A stretch of DNA of 64,000 nt from RGIG5612 sp963599255 (GCA_963599255.1 CAVBWS010000003.1:1-64000); one strand, 5' to 3'; positions 18,052-26,975 are shown, counted from the first letter of the stretch. The notes: generated by a model from the sequence alone, not told the origin. A program made the numbers and translations.

Positions 18052-18915
18052 TTATTTATTTTCCGCAGCTGTTATCGCCTTAACTGCCTCAGATATCATA
18101 TCATTTGATATCTTGTCAAATGCTCCCTCATCCGACAACCTCGCCATATCCGGTATGATAGGCATCTTACCCAGTACCGGAAGTTTAAGCTCTGCTGCCA
18201 CTTCATCTATGTGACTCTCGCCAAATACATTTATATGCTTGCCGCAGTCAGGACATTCTATATACGAATAGTTCTCAATTATTCCAAGAATCGGAACATT
18301 CATCATATTGGCCATGTTATAGGCCTTCTTAACTATCATTGTAACAAGACTCTGTGGTGAAGTTACGATAATAACCCCCTCAATAGGGAGTGACTGGAAT
18401 ACCGTAAGAGGCACGTCACCTGTTCCCGGTGGCATATCTACAAGCAGATAATCAAGCTCACCCCAGACTACATCCGTCCAAAACTGCTTAACTACGCCTG
18501 CAAGTACAGGACCTCGCCATATAACCGGAGTTGTATCATCCTCAAGAAGCATGTTAATGGACATAACCTTGATACCTGACGCTGTGACTGCAGGATATAT
18601 GCCATTATCATCACCCTCAGCACCTTCAGTTATTCCAAACATTTTCTGAATAGATGGTCCTGTAATGTCCGCATCCATAATGCCGACTTTATATCCTTGT
18701 CTTGCCAATTCAACTGCAAGGCTTCCTGTTACGAATGATTTGCCTACGCCGCCCTTGCCGCTTACTATTCCGTATACATGCTTGATGCTGCTGAATACAT
18801 TCTGATCTGCCAACAGACTCTCTGTAGCCTTATTGCTGCTGCAGGAAGATGCATGTGAGCATCCGGAACACTGCTCCGGGCTGCATCCCTCCTGTTTTTC
18901 CTTTTCATCTGCCAT
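18052..18915 (-). CDS. mrp: Mrp/NBP35 family iron-sulfur carrier ATPase
   Basis: 287 residues, a P-loop ATPase that holds and transfers Fe-S clusters. It has a deviant Walker A SGKGGVGKSFVTGSLA, DADITGPS, VDMPPGTGD and the C-terminal cluster-bridging CPDCG motif (about 213-217). The N-terminus carries four Cys (11, 16, 19, 25; C-X4-C-X2-C-X5-C), which resembles the N-terminal ferredoxin-like motif of eukaryotic NBP35 and is absent in many bacterial Mrp proteins. It lies between htpG and the PRT-like gene on the same strand, 54 bp after htpG. Confidence 0.95.
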   Translation of the reverse strand: MADEKEKQEGCSPEQCSGCSHASSCSSNKATESLLADQNVFSSIKHVYGIVSGKGGVGKSFVTGSLAVELARQGYKVGIMDADITGPSIQKMFGITEGAEGDDNGIYPAVTASGIKVMSINMLLEDDTTPVIWRGPVLAGVVKQFWTDVVWGELDYLLVDMPPGTGDVPLTVFQSLPIEGVIIVTSPQSLVTMIVKKAYNMANMMNVPILGIIENYSYIECPDCGKHINVFGESHIDEVAAELKLPVLGKMPIIPDMARLSDEGAFDKISNDMISEAVKAITAAENK

Positions 18916-18969
18916 TTTAATTTTCTCCTAAAGATTTATTACGGGCGCACATAACTAATGCTGCACCCA

Positions 18970-20988
18970 TTAATTTGCTAATTTTATCATTATCTCGTTG
19001 CTTCTTGCAATAAACTTGCTCATTTCTTCCGGTGAAAGCGGTTCATTTGCCAGCTTAGCCAGATCATATAACTGCTCAAGGAATATATCTGCCTCGCTTT
19101 CATTGTCTGTTCCGACTCTGTCCATAACATATTTTACAAGTTCATTTTGTGCGTTAAGAACAAGCGTTCCCGGCTGCTTAAACTGGCTCATGTCTGTACC
19201 CATGCCCATCTGCATCATCATCTCTTCCATACGCTTCGACTCTTCTGATACAGTAAGCATTGATGATGTAGATTTATTCTTCAGGTTCTGAACCTTAACG
19301 TTGATCTTATCGTTTCCGATCAATGTTCTTAACTTACCTTGAATCTTCTCAGCCTTTTCATCAAGTTCCTTCTGATCCTTCTTAGATGTTCTCTTCCGGA
19401 AGGCCTTACTAAGGTCTGTATCAATTCTCATAAACTTAAGGCCTTCGTTCTTGGCTTCCATCTGACCGATAAATGAAGAATCAATCACATGTTCAAGGTA
19501 AACTGCGTCCATCTTAGCCTCCTCGAACATCTTAATGTACTGCCCCTGCATATTTCTGTCAGTAACATAGAATATGATCTTCGGTTCCTTCTCTTCCTTC
19601 GTATCTGCAGCTTCAGACTTATTCTCGGTGCCCTCAGTCTGGGAAGCATCTGCTTCAGCTGCGATCTTCTCCTCTGAGTTTTCTGCAGCATCTGCTGCCT
19701 TTTCTTCTGCTTCAGCCTCGCCTATATATTCCTTATATGTAAGATATTTGTCTTTCAGATCCTTGAAGAGAATATAATCTGACATTTTCTCGCAGAACTT
19801 CTCGTCTTTTAAGCAGCCATATTTGATGAATGGATTGATATCATCCCAATATTTCTCGTAGTTTGCTCTGTCAGTCTTGCACATTCCTGAGAGCTTATCT
19901 GCGACCTTCTTGGAAATATAATCTCTGATCTTAGCCACAAATCCGTCATTTTGAAGAGCACTTCTTGATACATTCAACGGAAGATCCGGGCAATCAATTA
20001 CGCCCTTCAGCAGCATCAGATAATCCGGAATAACCTCCTTGATATTGTCGGCGATAAATACCTGGTTATTATACAGTTTAATCGTGCCTTCCAGCGTATC
20101 ATACTGATTATTAAGCTTAGGGAAATACAATATACCCTTCAGATTAAACGGATAATCCATATTTAAATGGATCCAGAACAGTGGCTCCTTATAGTCATTA
20201 AATACCTTACGGTAGAACTCCTTGTATTCCTCATCTGTACACTCATTTGGATGTTTTGTCCACAGCGGATGAGTATCATTAAGAGGCTTAGGCTCTTCCG
20301 GTTTCTTCTCCTCTTCGCCTTCCTTAGACTCTGTCTTTTCTTCCTTACCGATCGTCTCTGTATTAACCAAATAAATCTCTTCCGGCATGAATGAGCAGTA
20401 TTTATTGATCACCTCTCTTACCCTGTATTCATTACAGAATTCGTAGCAATCCTCATTCAGGTACAGTGTAATCTCTGTACCGACTGTGTCCTTATCAGAC
20501 TCACCCATCTCAAACTCTGTACCGCCGTCGCACTCCCAGTGTACAGCCTTAGCACCTTCCTGATATGACAAGGTATCGATGGTAACCTTATCAGCTACCA
20601 TGAATGCCGAATAAAATCCAAGGCCGAAATGACCGATGATCTGATCCTCATTTGCCTTATCCTTATACTTCTCCATAAAGGCAGTTGCACCTGAAAATGC
20701 TATCTGGTTAATGTATTTCTTAACCTCATCTTCGGTCATACCGATACCGTTATCGATGAATTTTAATGTCTTTTGTGTCGGATTAGCTACAACCTGGATA
20801 GAAAAATGCTGATCTTCCGGGAATTTGTACTCTCCCATGACCTCAAGTTTACGAAGCTTCGTGATGGCATCACAACCATTTGAGATCAGCTCTCTTATAA
20901 ATATATCATGGTCTGAATACAGCCACTTCTTGATTATAGGAAATATATTTTCGCTGTTAATGGATAAGCTTCCTTTTTCTTTGCTCAT
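18970..20988 (-). CDS. htpG: Hsp90-family chaperone HtpG
   Basis: Bacterial Hsp90, an ATP-driven dimeric chaperone. The 672 residues include the GHKL ATP pocket (ELISNGCDAITKLR, DNGIGMT, GHFGLGFYSAFMVAD), the middle domain (LWTKHPNECTDEEYKEFYR, KGILYFP, NVSRSALQND) and the C-terminal dimer domain. Two acidic low-complexity inserts are visible, EEKTESKEGEEEKKPEEPKP (about 214-233) and a Glu/Ala-rich stretch near 423-465. The gene has its own strong promoter, a leader of about 198 bases and a CIRCE operator. AGGAGTGATAATT precedes the ATG. Confidence 0.98.
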   Translation of the reverse strand: MSKEKGSLSINSENIFPIIKKWLYSDHDIFIRELISNGCDAITKLRKLEVMGEYKFPEDQHFSIQVVANPTQKTLKFIDNGIGMTEDEVKKYINQIAFSGATAFMEKYKDKANEDQIIGHFGLGFYSAFMVADKVTIDTLSYQEGAKAVHWECDGGTEFEMGESDKDTVGTEITLYLNEDCYEFCNEYRVREVINKYCSFMPEEIYLVNTETIGKEEKTESKEGEEEKKPEEPKPLNDTHPLWTKHPNECTDEEYKEFYRKVFNDYKEPLFWIHLNMDYPFNLKGILYFPKLNNQYDTLEGTIKLYNNQVFIADNIKEVIPDYLMLLKGVIDCPDLPLNVSRSALQNDGFVAKIRDYISKKVADKLSGMCKTDRANYEKYWDDINPFIKYGCLKDEKFCEKMSDYILFKDLKDKYLTYKEYIGEAEAEEKAADAAENSEEKIAAEADASQTEGTENKSEAADTKEEKEPKIIFYVTDRNMQGQYIKMFEEAKMDAVYLEHVIDSSFIGQMEAKNEGLKFMRIDTDLSKAFRKRTSKKDQKELDEKAEKIQGKLRTLIGNDKINVKVQNLKNKSTSSMLTVSEESKRMEEMMMQMGMGTDMSQFKQPGTLVLNAQNELVKYVMDRVGTDNESEADIFLEQLYDLAKLANEPLSPEEMSKFIARSNEIMIKLAN

Positions 20989-21193
20989 AAATTATCACTC
21001 CTTTTATATAAAAATCCTGACGCCGTTCAGAACTTCCATGTGCAATATATTCTCTCGTAATCCTTCTTTTATACGGTTGTTCTGCATCGGCAATTCGATT
21101 GTCTCATCGGGTTCTGTGCCAATTGACCCAACTGACATTCCCACAGCGTGCTACAGATCATCAAAATGCTCCGTCTCGTGGTCACCATAGACT

Positions 21194-21221
21194 ATTATAT
21201 TCCATAAAAGTGTAATGTCAA
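21194..21221 (-). promoter_or_regulatory. Consensus sigma-A promoter of htpG
   Basis: On the minus strand, TTGACA (21221-21216) and TATAAT (21199-21194) with a 16-bp spacer. Predicted start near 21187, giving a leader of about 198 nt to the htpG ATG. Confidence 0.85.
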
Positions 21222-21228
21222 CAAAAAT

Positions 21229-21255
21229 TTAGCACTCATTGCTAGTGAGTGCTAA
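21229..21255. promoter_or_regulatory. CIRCE operator upstream of htpG (perfect)
   Basis: TTAGCACTC, nine bases, GAGTGCTAA. It lies 7 bp upstream of the -35 box rather than downstream of the promoter, and 14 bp past the stop codon of the 21270 gene. Confidence 0.95.
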
Positions 21256-21269
21256 CATAATCTGTTTTA

Positions 21270-21752
21270 TTATTTTATCTTGCAGATCACAGCAGTCATG
21301 TATTCATCCCACTGCTGTTCCAGACTCTTATCTAAAGAAAAGGTCTTAAGTGATGCCCCCATCGTGCAGTTCATCTTGCCCTCTTGAAAATTCACATTGA
21401 GATACAACCCGGCAACATTATTTTTATCTATATTTAGCTGGGCCCTCTTAAGAAATGCATCCACTATGTATGAGGGCATTTTGAAGATTATCTTGAATTT
21501 CTGCGGAACTTTTTTGCCCTTGATGATATCGTAACAAATGGGCTTAACCTTCTTCCACATTACAATGCCTTCAGCATATTCCGGCAGCTGCATACCCTCA
21601 TCCCCTACGAATTCCTTATTGATATGACCATCAATAGTAAATGTGGCGGCAGTATATATGACCGCCTCAACAGCCAGAAAGTTGTCGAAGAACTCTCCGA
21701 CAAACAATCTGCTTGTAAATTCTCTTATATTCTCTATCTCAATCAGTCTCAT
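21270..21752 (-). CDS. Conserved hypothetical protein (DUF5721-like)
   Basis: 160 residues, soluble, no signal peptide or membrane helix. Starts MRLIEIENIREFTSRLFVGE and contains FKIIFKMPSYIVDAFLKR and LYLNVNFQEGKMNCTMGAS. I think it belongs to the Lachnospiraceae family annotated DUF5721, but this is from memory of the pattern. Function unknown. It lies upstream of htpG on the same strand, with the htpG CIRCE directly after its stop codon. Confidence 0.75.
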   Translation of the reverse strand: MRLIEIENIREFTSRLFVGEFFDNFLAVEAVIYTAATFTIDGHINKEFVGDEGMQLPEYAEGIVMWKKVKPICYDIIKGKKVPQKFKIIFKMPSYIVDAFLKRAQLNIDKNNVAGLYLNVNFQEGKMNCTMGASLKTFSLDKSLEQQWDEYMTAVICKIK

Positions 21753-22093
21753 TTTGTTTCTTTAAATATATTTATAAAATCCTTACTGTTCTATTAATTT
21801 CACAGACGCAACAAATTCATTGAATCCGCACATTCATTGACTTTATGTTATTTTTCATCATGTTTCGCTATATTGTCAAGTCCAAACTTGATTCGCAAAA
21901 AAATAAAATTCACTTGATCTCGGGCATTGCAAAATCAAGCTACTGCGAAACAATCTGGGCATTCTTGGCATATCAGCTTATTTTTGCCGTATTTTTAGTC
22001 AATTCGCTCATATCATTTTTAATCGCATTATTGTAGTATGTGTAATCATCGGAGGCGTAATACGCTATCCAAAACGCACGAGGAGGTGTTGAA
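21753..22093. other. Intergenic region between divergent genes
   Basis: 341 bp, A/T-rich, no gene seen. It holds a nested inverted repeat at 21892-21949 (TTCGCA...CTTGAT / ATCAAG...TGCGAA) and a strong ribosome site (GAGGAGGTG) just before 22094. No clear promoter or known riboswitch was recognised. Confidence 0.6.
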
Positions 22094-23476
22094 ATGAAAA
22101 AGACACGTATTACTATTTTTGCAATTATTCTGTGCCTTACAATGTGCTTATTCCAGACAATATCATTTGCTGCAAGCACTCCGTATACCGTTACAGTATA
22201 TGATACGGACGGCGAAGGCCTGGCTCTTCGGAAGTCATATGATTCAACTACCGAAAGGCTGTGCACTGTCCCTGACGGAGCCGCTCTGACAATAGCTCAG
22301 ATTTCATATAGCGGATGGGGATATACCGAATATAATGGTTATGACGGATGGGTGGATCTTGAATGGACCAAAGTCTCCGGCAGCTGCAGCGCTGACCAGC
22401 CGTCATCAGGATATACTGCGCCTATATATTACACAGTATATGGTACAGAGGGGGAAGGACTTGAGCTCAGAGTCAGCCCTACTATCAGTTCAAGCACTTA
22501 CGGAGCCATTCCTGACGGTACTGTTGTAGTCGTAAATGCAATTTCGGGTGACTGGGCTTATACATCATACAATGGCAACAGCGGATGGGCTAACCTGGAA
22601 CATCTTACTACCACAGCATTTGCAGCATCTATATATGGTACGGCAAATGAAGGACTGGCCCTTAAGGCTTCTGCCGACATCAACTCTCAGAGATATTTAT
22701 ATATTCCTGAAGGCACAAATGTTACCATCGATTACACAACTACTACAGGATGGGGATATACCTCATACGGCGGATATTCGGGATGGATTTCTCTGCAATA
22801 TGTCAAGGTATCAGGAAATTATCTGGCAGATAAGCCTGACTCAGGCTATATCACTCCTTCATTCTATATTGTATTAAATACTGACAATGAAGGACTGGAA
22901 TTAAGAACCAAGCCATCTATCAGCTCATGCACCTTCGGATACATTCCTACCGGGACCTCCGTTCTGGCAGAGGCTATATATGGAGACTGGGCTTACGTAT
23001 CCTATAATGGACACAAGGGATGGGCCAATACCACATATCTTGCACCGACTGCTGCCAGTGTAACCGTATATGATACTGACGGCGAAGGACTCGCCCTTAA
23101 GGCTTCCGCTGACGGCTCTTCTCAGAGATATTGCTTAATACCGGAAGGAACTCAACTGAATATCAGCAAGATCTCAAATGGCTGGGGATACACATCATAT
23201 AACAATCAATCCGGCTGGGTTTCAGTGAGATACACAAGGATTCGCTACTATGCTGAGCCTGTCGCTCCTACCTATGGCTTTATCACAGCTAAAACTTATA
23301 CCGTTGTTAATGCTTCTGACGGACTGGAGCTCAGGGCTTCATCTGACGGCGAAAATATCTCTTATGTAACGGTGCCAAACGGAACTGCTCTCACTGTTAC
23401 TGCCATTGAAAATAACTGGGGTTATACCTCATATAACGGATATTACGGATGGGTGCTGATGACCTATCTGCAGTAA
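22094..23476 (+). CDS. Secreted protein of six SH3-like repeats
   Basis: 460 residues: a signal peptide (about 1-27, ITIFAIILCLTMCLFQTISF-type, cleavage near AAS) followed by six repeats of about 70 residues. Each has the bacterial SH3 pattern: (V/T)Y-x-T-x-x-EGL-x-L(R/K)xS...P-x-GT...(W/G)GYTSYNG-x-x-GW(V/A). No catalytic domain, LPxTG motif or C-terminal anchor is seen. SH3b domains usually bind peptidoglycan, so it may be a wall-associated adhesin or scaffold. SD is AGGAGGTG. It lies just upstream of the SCIFF gene but has its own frame and spacing. Confidence 0.85.
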   Translation: MKKTRITIFAIILCLTMCLFQTISFAASTPYTVTVYDTDGEGLALRKSYDSTTERLCTVPDGAALTIAQISYSGWGYTEYNGYDGWVDLEWTKVSGSCSADQPSSGYTAPIYYTVYGTEGEGLELRVSPTISSSTYGAIPDGTVVVVNAISGDWAYTSYNGNSGWANLEHLTTTAFAASIYGTANEGLALKASADINSQRYLYIPEGTNVTIDYTTTTGWGYTSYGGYSGWISLQYVKVSGNYLADKPDSGYITPSFYIVLNTDNEGLELRTKPSISSCTFGYIPTGTSVLAEAIYGDWAYVSYNGHKGWANTTYLAPTAASVTVYDTDGEGLALKASADGSSQRYCLIPEGTQLNISKISNGWGYTSYNNQSGWVSVRYTRIRYYAEPVAPTYGFITAKTYTVVNASDGLELRASSDGENISYVTVPNGTALTVTAIENNWGYTSYNGYYGWVLMTYLQ

Positions 23477-23496
23477 GCAGGCAAGTCGGGGCTTCC

Positions 23497-23525
23497 TTGA
23501 CATTGCTCCATCAGCGTGTTATATT
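23497..23525 (+). promoter_or_regulatory. Promoter of the SCIFF gene
   Basis: TTGACA (23497-23502) and TATATT (23520-23525) with a 17-bp spacer, 52 bp before the SCIFF ATG. Confidence 0.8.
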
Positions 23526-23577
23526 TTTTTAGATTTTGATTGTAATAATACTTAAGATTGATTTGGAGATTATCATT

Positions 23578-23727
23578 ATGGAAAGAATTCATACTCTTGA
23601 AACTCGTAACCTTTGTGACAGTGCTAAGAATGGCGGATGCGGCGAGTGCCAGACATCATGCCAGTCAGCATGCAAGACAAGCTGCGGTATCGCTAATCAG
23701 CAGTGCGAAAACAAGAACGAGAAATAA
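23578..23727 (+). CDS. scfA: SCIFF ribosomal peptide precursor (seven Cys)
   Basis: A 49-residue Cys-rich precursor of the SCIFF family (six cysteines in forty-five residues), a nearly universal clostridial RiPP converted to thioether-linked product by its radical SAM partner. The core CGECQTSCQSACKTSC with the later Cys in IANQQC is diagnostic. Cys are at 13, 21, 24, 28, 32, 36 and 43: seven, one more than the usual six, the extra one being Cys13. GGAGA lies 8 bases before the ATG. A hairpin follows the gene and the maturase comes next. The biological role of SCIFF is unsettled. Confidence 0.95.
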   Translation: MERIHTLETRNLCDSAKNGGCGECQTSCQSACKTSCGIANQQCENKNEK

Positions 23728-23744
23728 TTTAAAGGTTATTGAAG

Positions 23745-23772
23745 GAGCCGCCTTGAAACAGGCGGCTCTTTT
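23745..23772 (+). terminator. Hairpin between SCIFF gene and maturase
   Basis: GAGCCGCC (23745-23752), an 8-base loop, GGCGGCTC (23761-23768), TTTT. It probably acts as a partial terminator so that precursor mRNA exceeds maturase mRNA. Confidence 0.85.
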
Positions 23773-23803
23773 GCGTTGGATAGATTTTTAAAGAGAGGTT
23801 ATT

Positions 23804-25186
23804 ATGCTGCACCAGTACAAATCAGGCGGGATGAATATTGTTTTGGACACATGCTCAGGCTCTGTCCATGTTGTAGACGAGGTTGCTTACGACATTATTT
23901 CTATGTATAAAGATCATAGTGAAGCTGAAATTGTATCAGCCATCATGAGCAAATATCCTGACAGAGATGACGTTACAGAAGAAGACATTCACATTTGCAT
24001 TGAAGATATTAAGGCTCTGGAAAGCAGTGGCCAGCTCTTCACGCCTGACACTTATGAGCCTATGGCTCAGACATTTAAGGAACGAAGCGGCAACGTAATT
24101 AAGGCTCTGTGTCTTCACATCGCCCATACCTGCAACCTTAACTGTTCATACTGTTTTGCCAGTCAGGGCAAATACAACGGCGAGCGTGCTGTAATGAGCT
24201 TCGAAGTCGGTAAGCAGGCCCTCGATTTTCTTATTGCCAATTCCGGTACCCGTCATAACCTGGAGGTAGACTTCTTCGGAGGCGAGCCATTAATGAACTG
24301 GCAGGTTGTTAAGGATCTGGTACTCTACGCCCGCAGCATTGAGAAGCAACATAATAAAAACTTCCGCTTTACTCTTACCACTAACGGAATTCTCATCGAC
24401 GACGATGTTATCGACTTCTGTAACAAAGAGATGAGCAACGTTGTATTAAGCCTGGACGGACGCAAGGAGGTTCATGACAGATACCGTGTCGATTATGCAG
24501 GAAACGGCAGTTGGGAGAAGGTTGTCCCTAAATTCCAGAAACTCGTTGCAGCCAGAGGCGGTAAGAATTATTACATGAGAGGAACCTTCACTCATGCCAA
24601 TCCTGATTTTCTTAACGACATTAAATGCATGCTAGACCTGGGATTTACGGAGCTCAGTATGGAGCCTGTTGTCTGTCCTAAGGATGACCCTGAGGCGCTT
24701 ACTCCTGAAGATATTGAGATCATCAAGGATCAATATGATCAGCTGGCCGAACTTATGAGACAGAGACGCAAGGAAGGACATCCGTTTACCTTCTATCACT
24801 ACATGATAGACCTTAAGGGCGGTCCATGCATCTATAAACGAATCTCCGGCTGCGGTTCAGGAACCGAATACATGGCAGTTACTCCGTGGGGGGATCTGTA
24901 CCCATGTCATCAGTTCGTAGGAGATGAATCCTATAAGTTAGGCGATATCTGGAATGGTGTCTCTAATCACGAGCGTCAGGAAGAATTCAGATCATGTAAT
25001 GTATACGCCCGTCCTGAATGTGCCGACTGCTGGGCTAAACTGTGGTGCTCCGGCGGCTGTGCAGCCAATGCCCTTCACGCCTCAGGTTCCATCCGTGGTA
25101 TATATGAAGCAGGCTGCGAATTATTCCGAAAACGTATTGAGTGCGCTATCATGCTGCAGGCCGAACAGCAGATGGAGAACAACTAG
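23804..25186 (+). CDS. scfB: Radical SAM SCIFF maturase
   Basis: 460-residue radical SAM/SPASM protein that forms Cys-to-residue thioether crosslinks in SCIFF. An N-terminal part (about 1-90) looks like the RiPP recognition/PqqD-like domain. The [4Fe-4S] motif CNLNCSYC is at Cys110, Cys114 and Cys117, followed by FFGGEPLMNW. The C-terminal SPASM region holds the Cys of CGSGTEYMAVTPWGDLYPCH, CNVYARPECADCWAKLWC and GGCAANA for auxiliary clusters. It follows the precursor by 76 bp with AGAGAGG before the ATG. Confidence 0.97.
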   Translation: MLHQYKSGGMNIVLDTCSGSVHVVDEVAYDIISMYKDHSEAEIVSAIMSKYPDRDDVTEEDIHICIEDIKALESSGQLFTPDTYEPMAQTFKERSGNVIKALCLHIAHTCNLNCSYCFASQGKYNGERAVMSFEVGKQALDFLIANSGTRHNLEVDFFGGEPLMNWQVVKDLVLYARSIEKQHNKNFRFTLTTNGILIDDDVIDFCNKEMSNVVLSLDGRKEVHDRYRVDYAGNGSWEKVVPKFQKLVAARGGKNYYMRGTFTHANPDFLNDIKCMLDLGFTELSMEPVVCPKDDPEALTPEDIEIIKDQYDQLAELMRQRRKEGHPFTFYHYMIDLKGGPCIYKRISGCGSGTEYMAVTPWGDLYPCHQFVGDESYKLGDIWNGVSNHERQEEFRSCNVYARPECADCWAKLWCSGGCAANALHASGSIRGIYEAGCELFRKRIECAIMLQAEQQMENN

Positions 25187-25216
25187 ATCTCTTCACCGTT
25201 AATTATACTACTGCTT

Positions 25217-25304
25217 ACGCGCCGTGAACCTCGGCGTGCAGTCCCTGCTCGAAATCGCCTTCGCTAATTGATTTCTCGCAGGGAACTGCGCCGTCCCGGC
25301 GCGT
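25217..25304. repeat. Family A palindromic repeat, copy 1 (full)
   Basis: 88 bp with arms ACGCGCCG (25217-25224) and CGGCGCGT (25297-25304), enclosing nested inner arms around a loop with CCTTCGCTAATT. The outer arm differs from copy 61354 in a compensatory way (CGCGCCG/CGGCGCG against CGTGCCG/CGGCACG), which suggests selection for pairing. It ends 27 bp before the decarboxylase start codon. Confidence 0.9.
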
Positions 25305-25331
25305 TAAACATCCAGCCACAATTTCAAAACT

Positions 25332-26888
25332 ATGATACATCAACAGTTTCCAACTCCTATATGCGACTTCGTCCACCGCTATGCTCTATCCGGCACAGCG
25401 CGTTTTCATATGCCCGGGCATAAGGGCCTCTATCCCCATGATATCACTGAGATAGAGGGTGCTGATTCGCTGTATGAGGCTGCGGGAATTATTCGTGAAA
25501 GTGAAGGATACGCCGCAGAGCTGTTCGGGACTGCTGCCACATTTTATTCTACAGAGGGTTCGAGCCAATGCATAAGGGCAATGCTTGCATTAGCGACATG
25601 CTTCAAACCATATGAAGGATTTAATCCGGAAAAATCCAATTTTAAGAACCGCTTTGCCTCAGAATGTTGTCATACTTCATCAAAACCCGTTATTCTGGCT
25701 GCAAGAAATGTCCACAGAGCATTTATAACTGCAGCGGCTCTACTGGATCTGGACATCAGGTGGTTATACCCTGAGGATTCATCCTATTCCCTGTGTTCAT
25801 GTCAGATCACTGCAAAACAGGTACGGGATGCCATCAGCTCAATGGATGTTAAGCCTGCCGCCGTATACATAACCTCTCCTGACTATCTAGGCAATATTGC
25901 GGATATTAAGGCTATCTCGCAGGTCGTTCACGAATACGGCATCATGCTGCTGGTTGATAATGCCCATGGTGCGTATCTTCATTTTCTGAAGCAACCGATC
26001 CATCCGATAGATCTGGGTGCCGACATGTGCTGCGACTCAGCTCATAAGACGTTGCCTGCCCTCACCGGCTGTGCATATCTTCATATAAGCAAGGAGGCCC
26101 CATCGTCATGCATATCCAACGCGCGAAAGGCATTATCCATGTTCGGCTCTACCAGCCCATCTTACCTGCTGCTTCAATCGCTGGATAAGGTAAATGAATA
26201 TCTATCGGGCGACTGGCCTCACAGATTATCCGAATGTATAGGTAAAATTGACAAATGCAAGAAATTCATAACCGACTGCAGCTTCACTATTATGTCTGAG
26301 AATTCTCTAAACAATCATTACGCGGCAAATGATACAGCATTGTCAGATTCACGCAAATCAGATAATGCCATCATGAGCGGTTCTTGCTCATCAGATAATG
26401 ATCATAATATTTTCGACAGTTATATCTGCGAACCATGCAAGATCACGATATATACTTCAAGGTCTGGAATAGACGGCAAAAAATTTGCCGATGAATTAAG
26501 AAAATATAAGATTGAATGTGAATATGCCGACCCGGATTTTGTAGTCCTTATGATTTCTCCGGATAATAGTGATGATGATTTAAACAGATTATGTGAGGCC
26601 GTTCGAGAGATTGCAGCAGTATACAAGATCAACGCGGCTCAGAGTGACTATAACGACATCATCACCTTGCCTGCTCTCAGGCTAACTCAGGCCATGTCTA
26701 TAAGAGAAGCATTTTTAAGCTGCTCCCGTGAAGTTCCTGTAGATGAGGCTGTGGGTATGATATGCGCCGATACTGCCATTACCTGCCCACCTGCGATCCC
26801 GATAGTCGTCTGCGGCGAGATCATCCCAGACTCCGCCCTGCCGATCTTCAGGCATTATAATATTGATAGAATTTCAGTTATTAGTTAA
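25332..26888 (+). CDS. Orn/Lys/Arg decarboxylase family PLP enzyme
   Basis: 518 residues, fold-type I PLP decarboxylase of the Gram-positive SpeA/Cad type, presumably making a polyamine such as cadaverine, agmatine or putrescine. Visible: FHMPGHKG (26-33), EGSSQCIRAML, DNAHGAYLHF and the PLP-lysine in DSAHKTLPALTG. Residues about 320-365 are a Ser/Asn/Asp-rich insertion that interrupts the region before the C-terminal domain. The start codon has no visible Shine-Dalgarno sequence and lies 27 bp after a family A hairpin. Substrate cannot be fixed by eye. Confidence 0.88.
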   Translation: MIHQQFPTPICDFVHRYALSGTARFHMPGHKGLYPHDITEIEGADSLYEAAGIIRESEGYAAELFGTAATFYSTEGSSQCIRAMLALATCFKPYEGFNPEKSNFKNRFASECCHTSSKPVILAARNVHRAFITAAALLDLDIRWLYPEDSSYSLCSCQITAKQVRDAISSMDVKPAAVYITSPDYLGNIADIKAISQVVHEYGIMLLVDNAHGAYLHFLKQPIHPIDLGADMCCDSAHKTLPALTGCAYLHISKEAPSSCISNARKALSMFGSTSPSYLLLQSLDKVNEYLSGDWPHRLSECIGKIDKCKKFITDCSFTIMSENSLNNHYAANDTALSDSRKSDNAIMSGSCSSDNDHNIFDSYICEPCKITIYTSRSGIDGKKFADELRKYKIECEYADPDFVVLMISPDNSDDDLNRLCEAVREIAAVYKINAAQSDYNDIITLPALRLTQAMSIREAFLSCSREVPVDEAVGMICADTAITCPPAIPIVVCGEIIPDSALPIFRHYNIDRISVIS

Positions 26889-26975
26889 CGGAGGTTCTTC
26901 CTTGCCGTATTTTCTTATTATCACGATATTTAACATAATTTTACATTACAGGCACGATCGTCTGCTTTTCAGCTG

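Noticed and set aside
23558..23791. 77-codon frame overlapping SCIFF in another frame
   Set aside because: It is a shadow frame; the SCIFF frame has the family motif, promoter and ribosome site.
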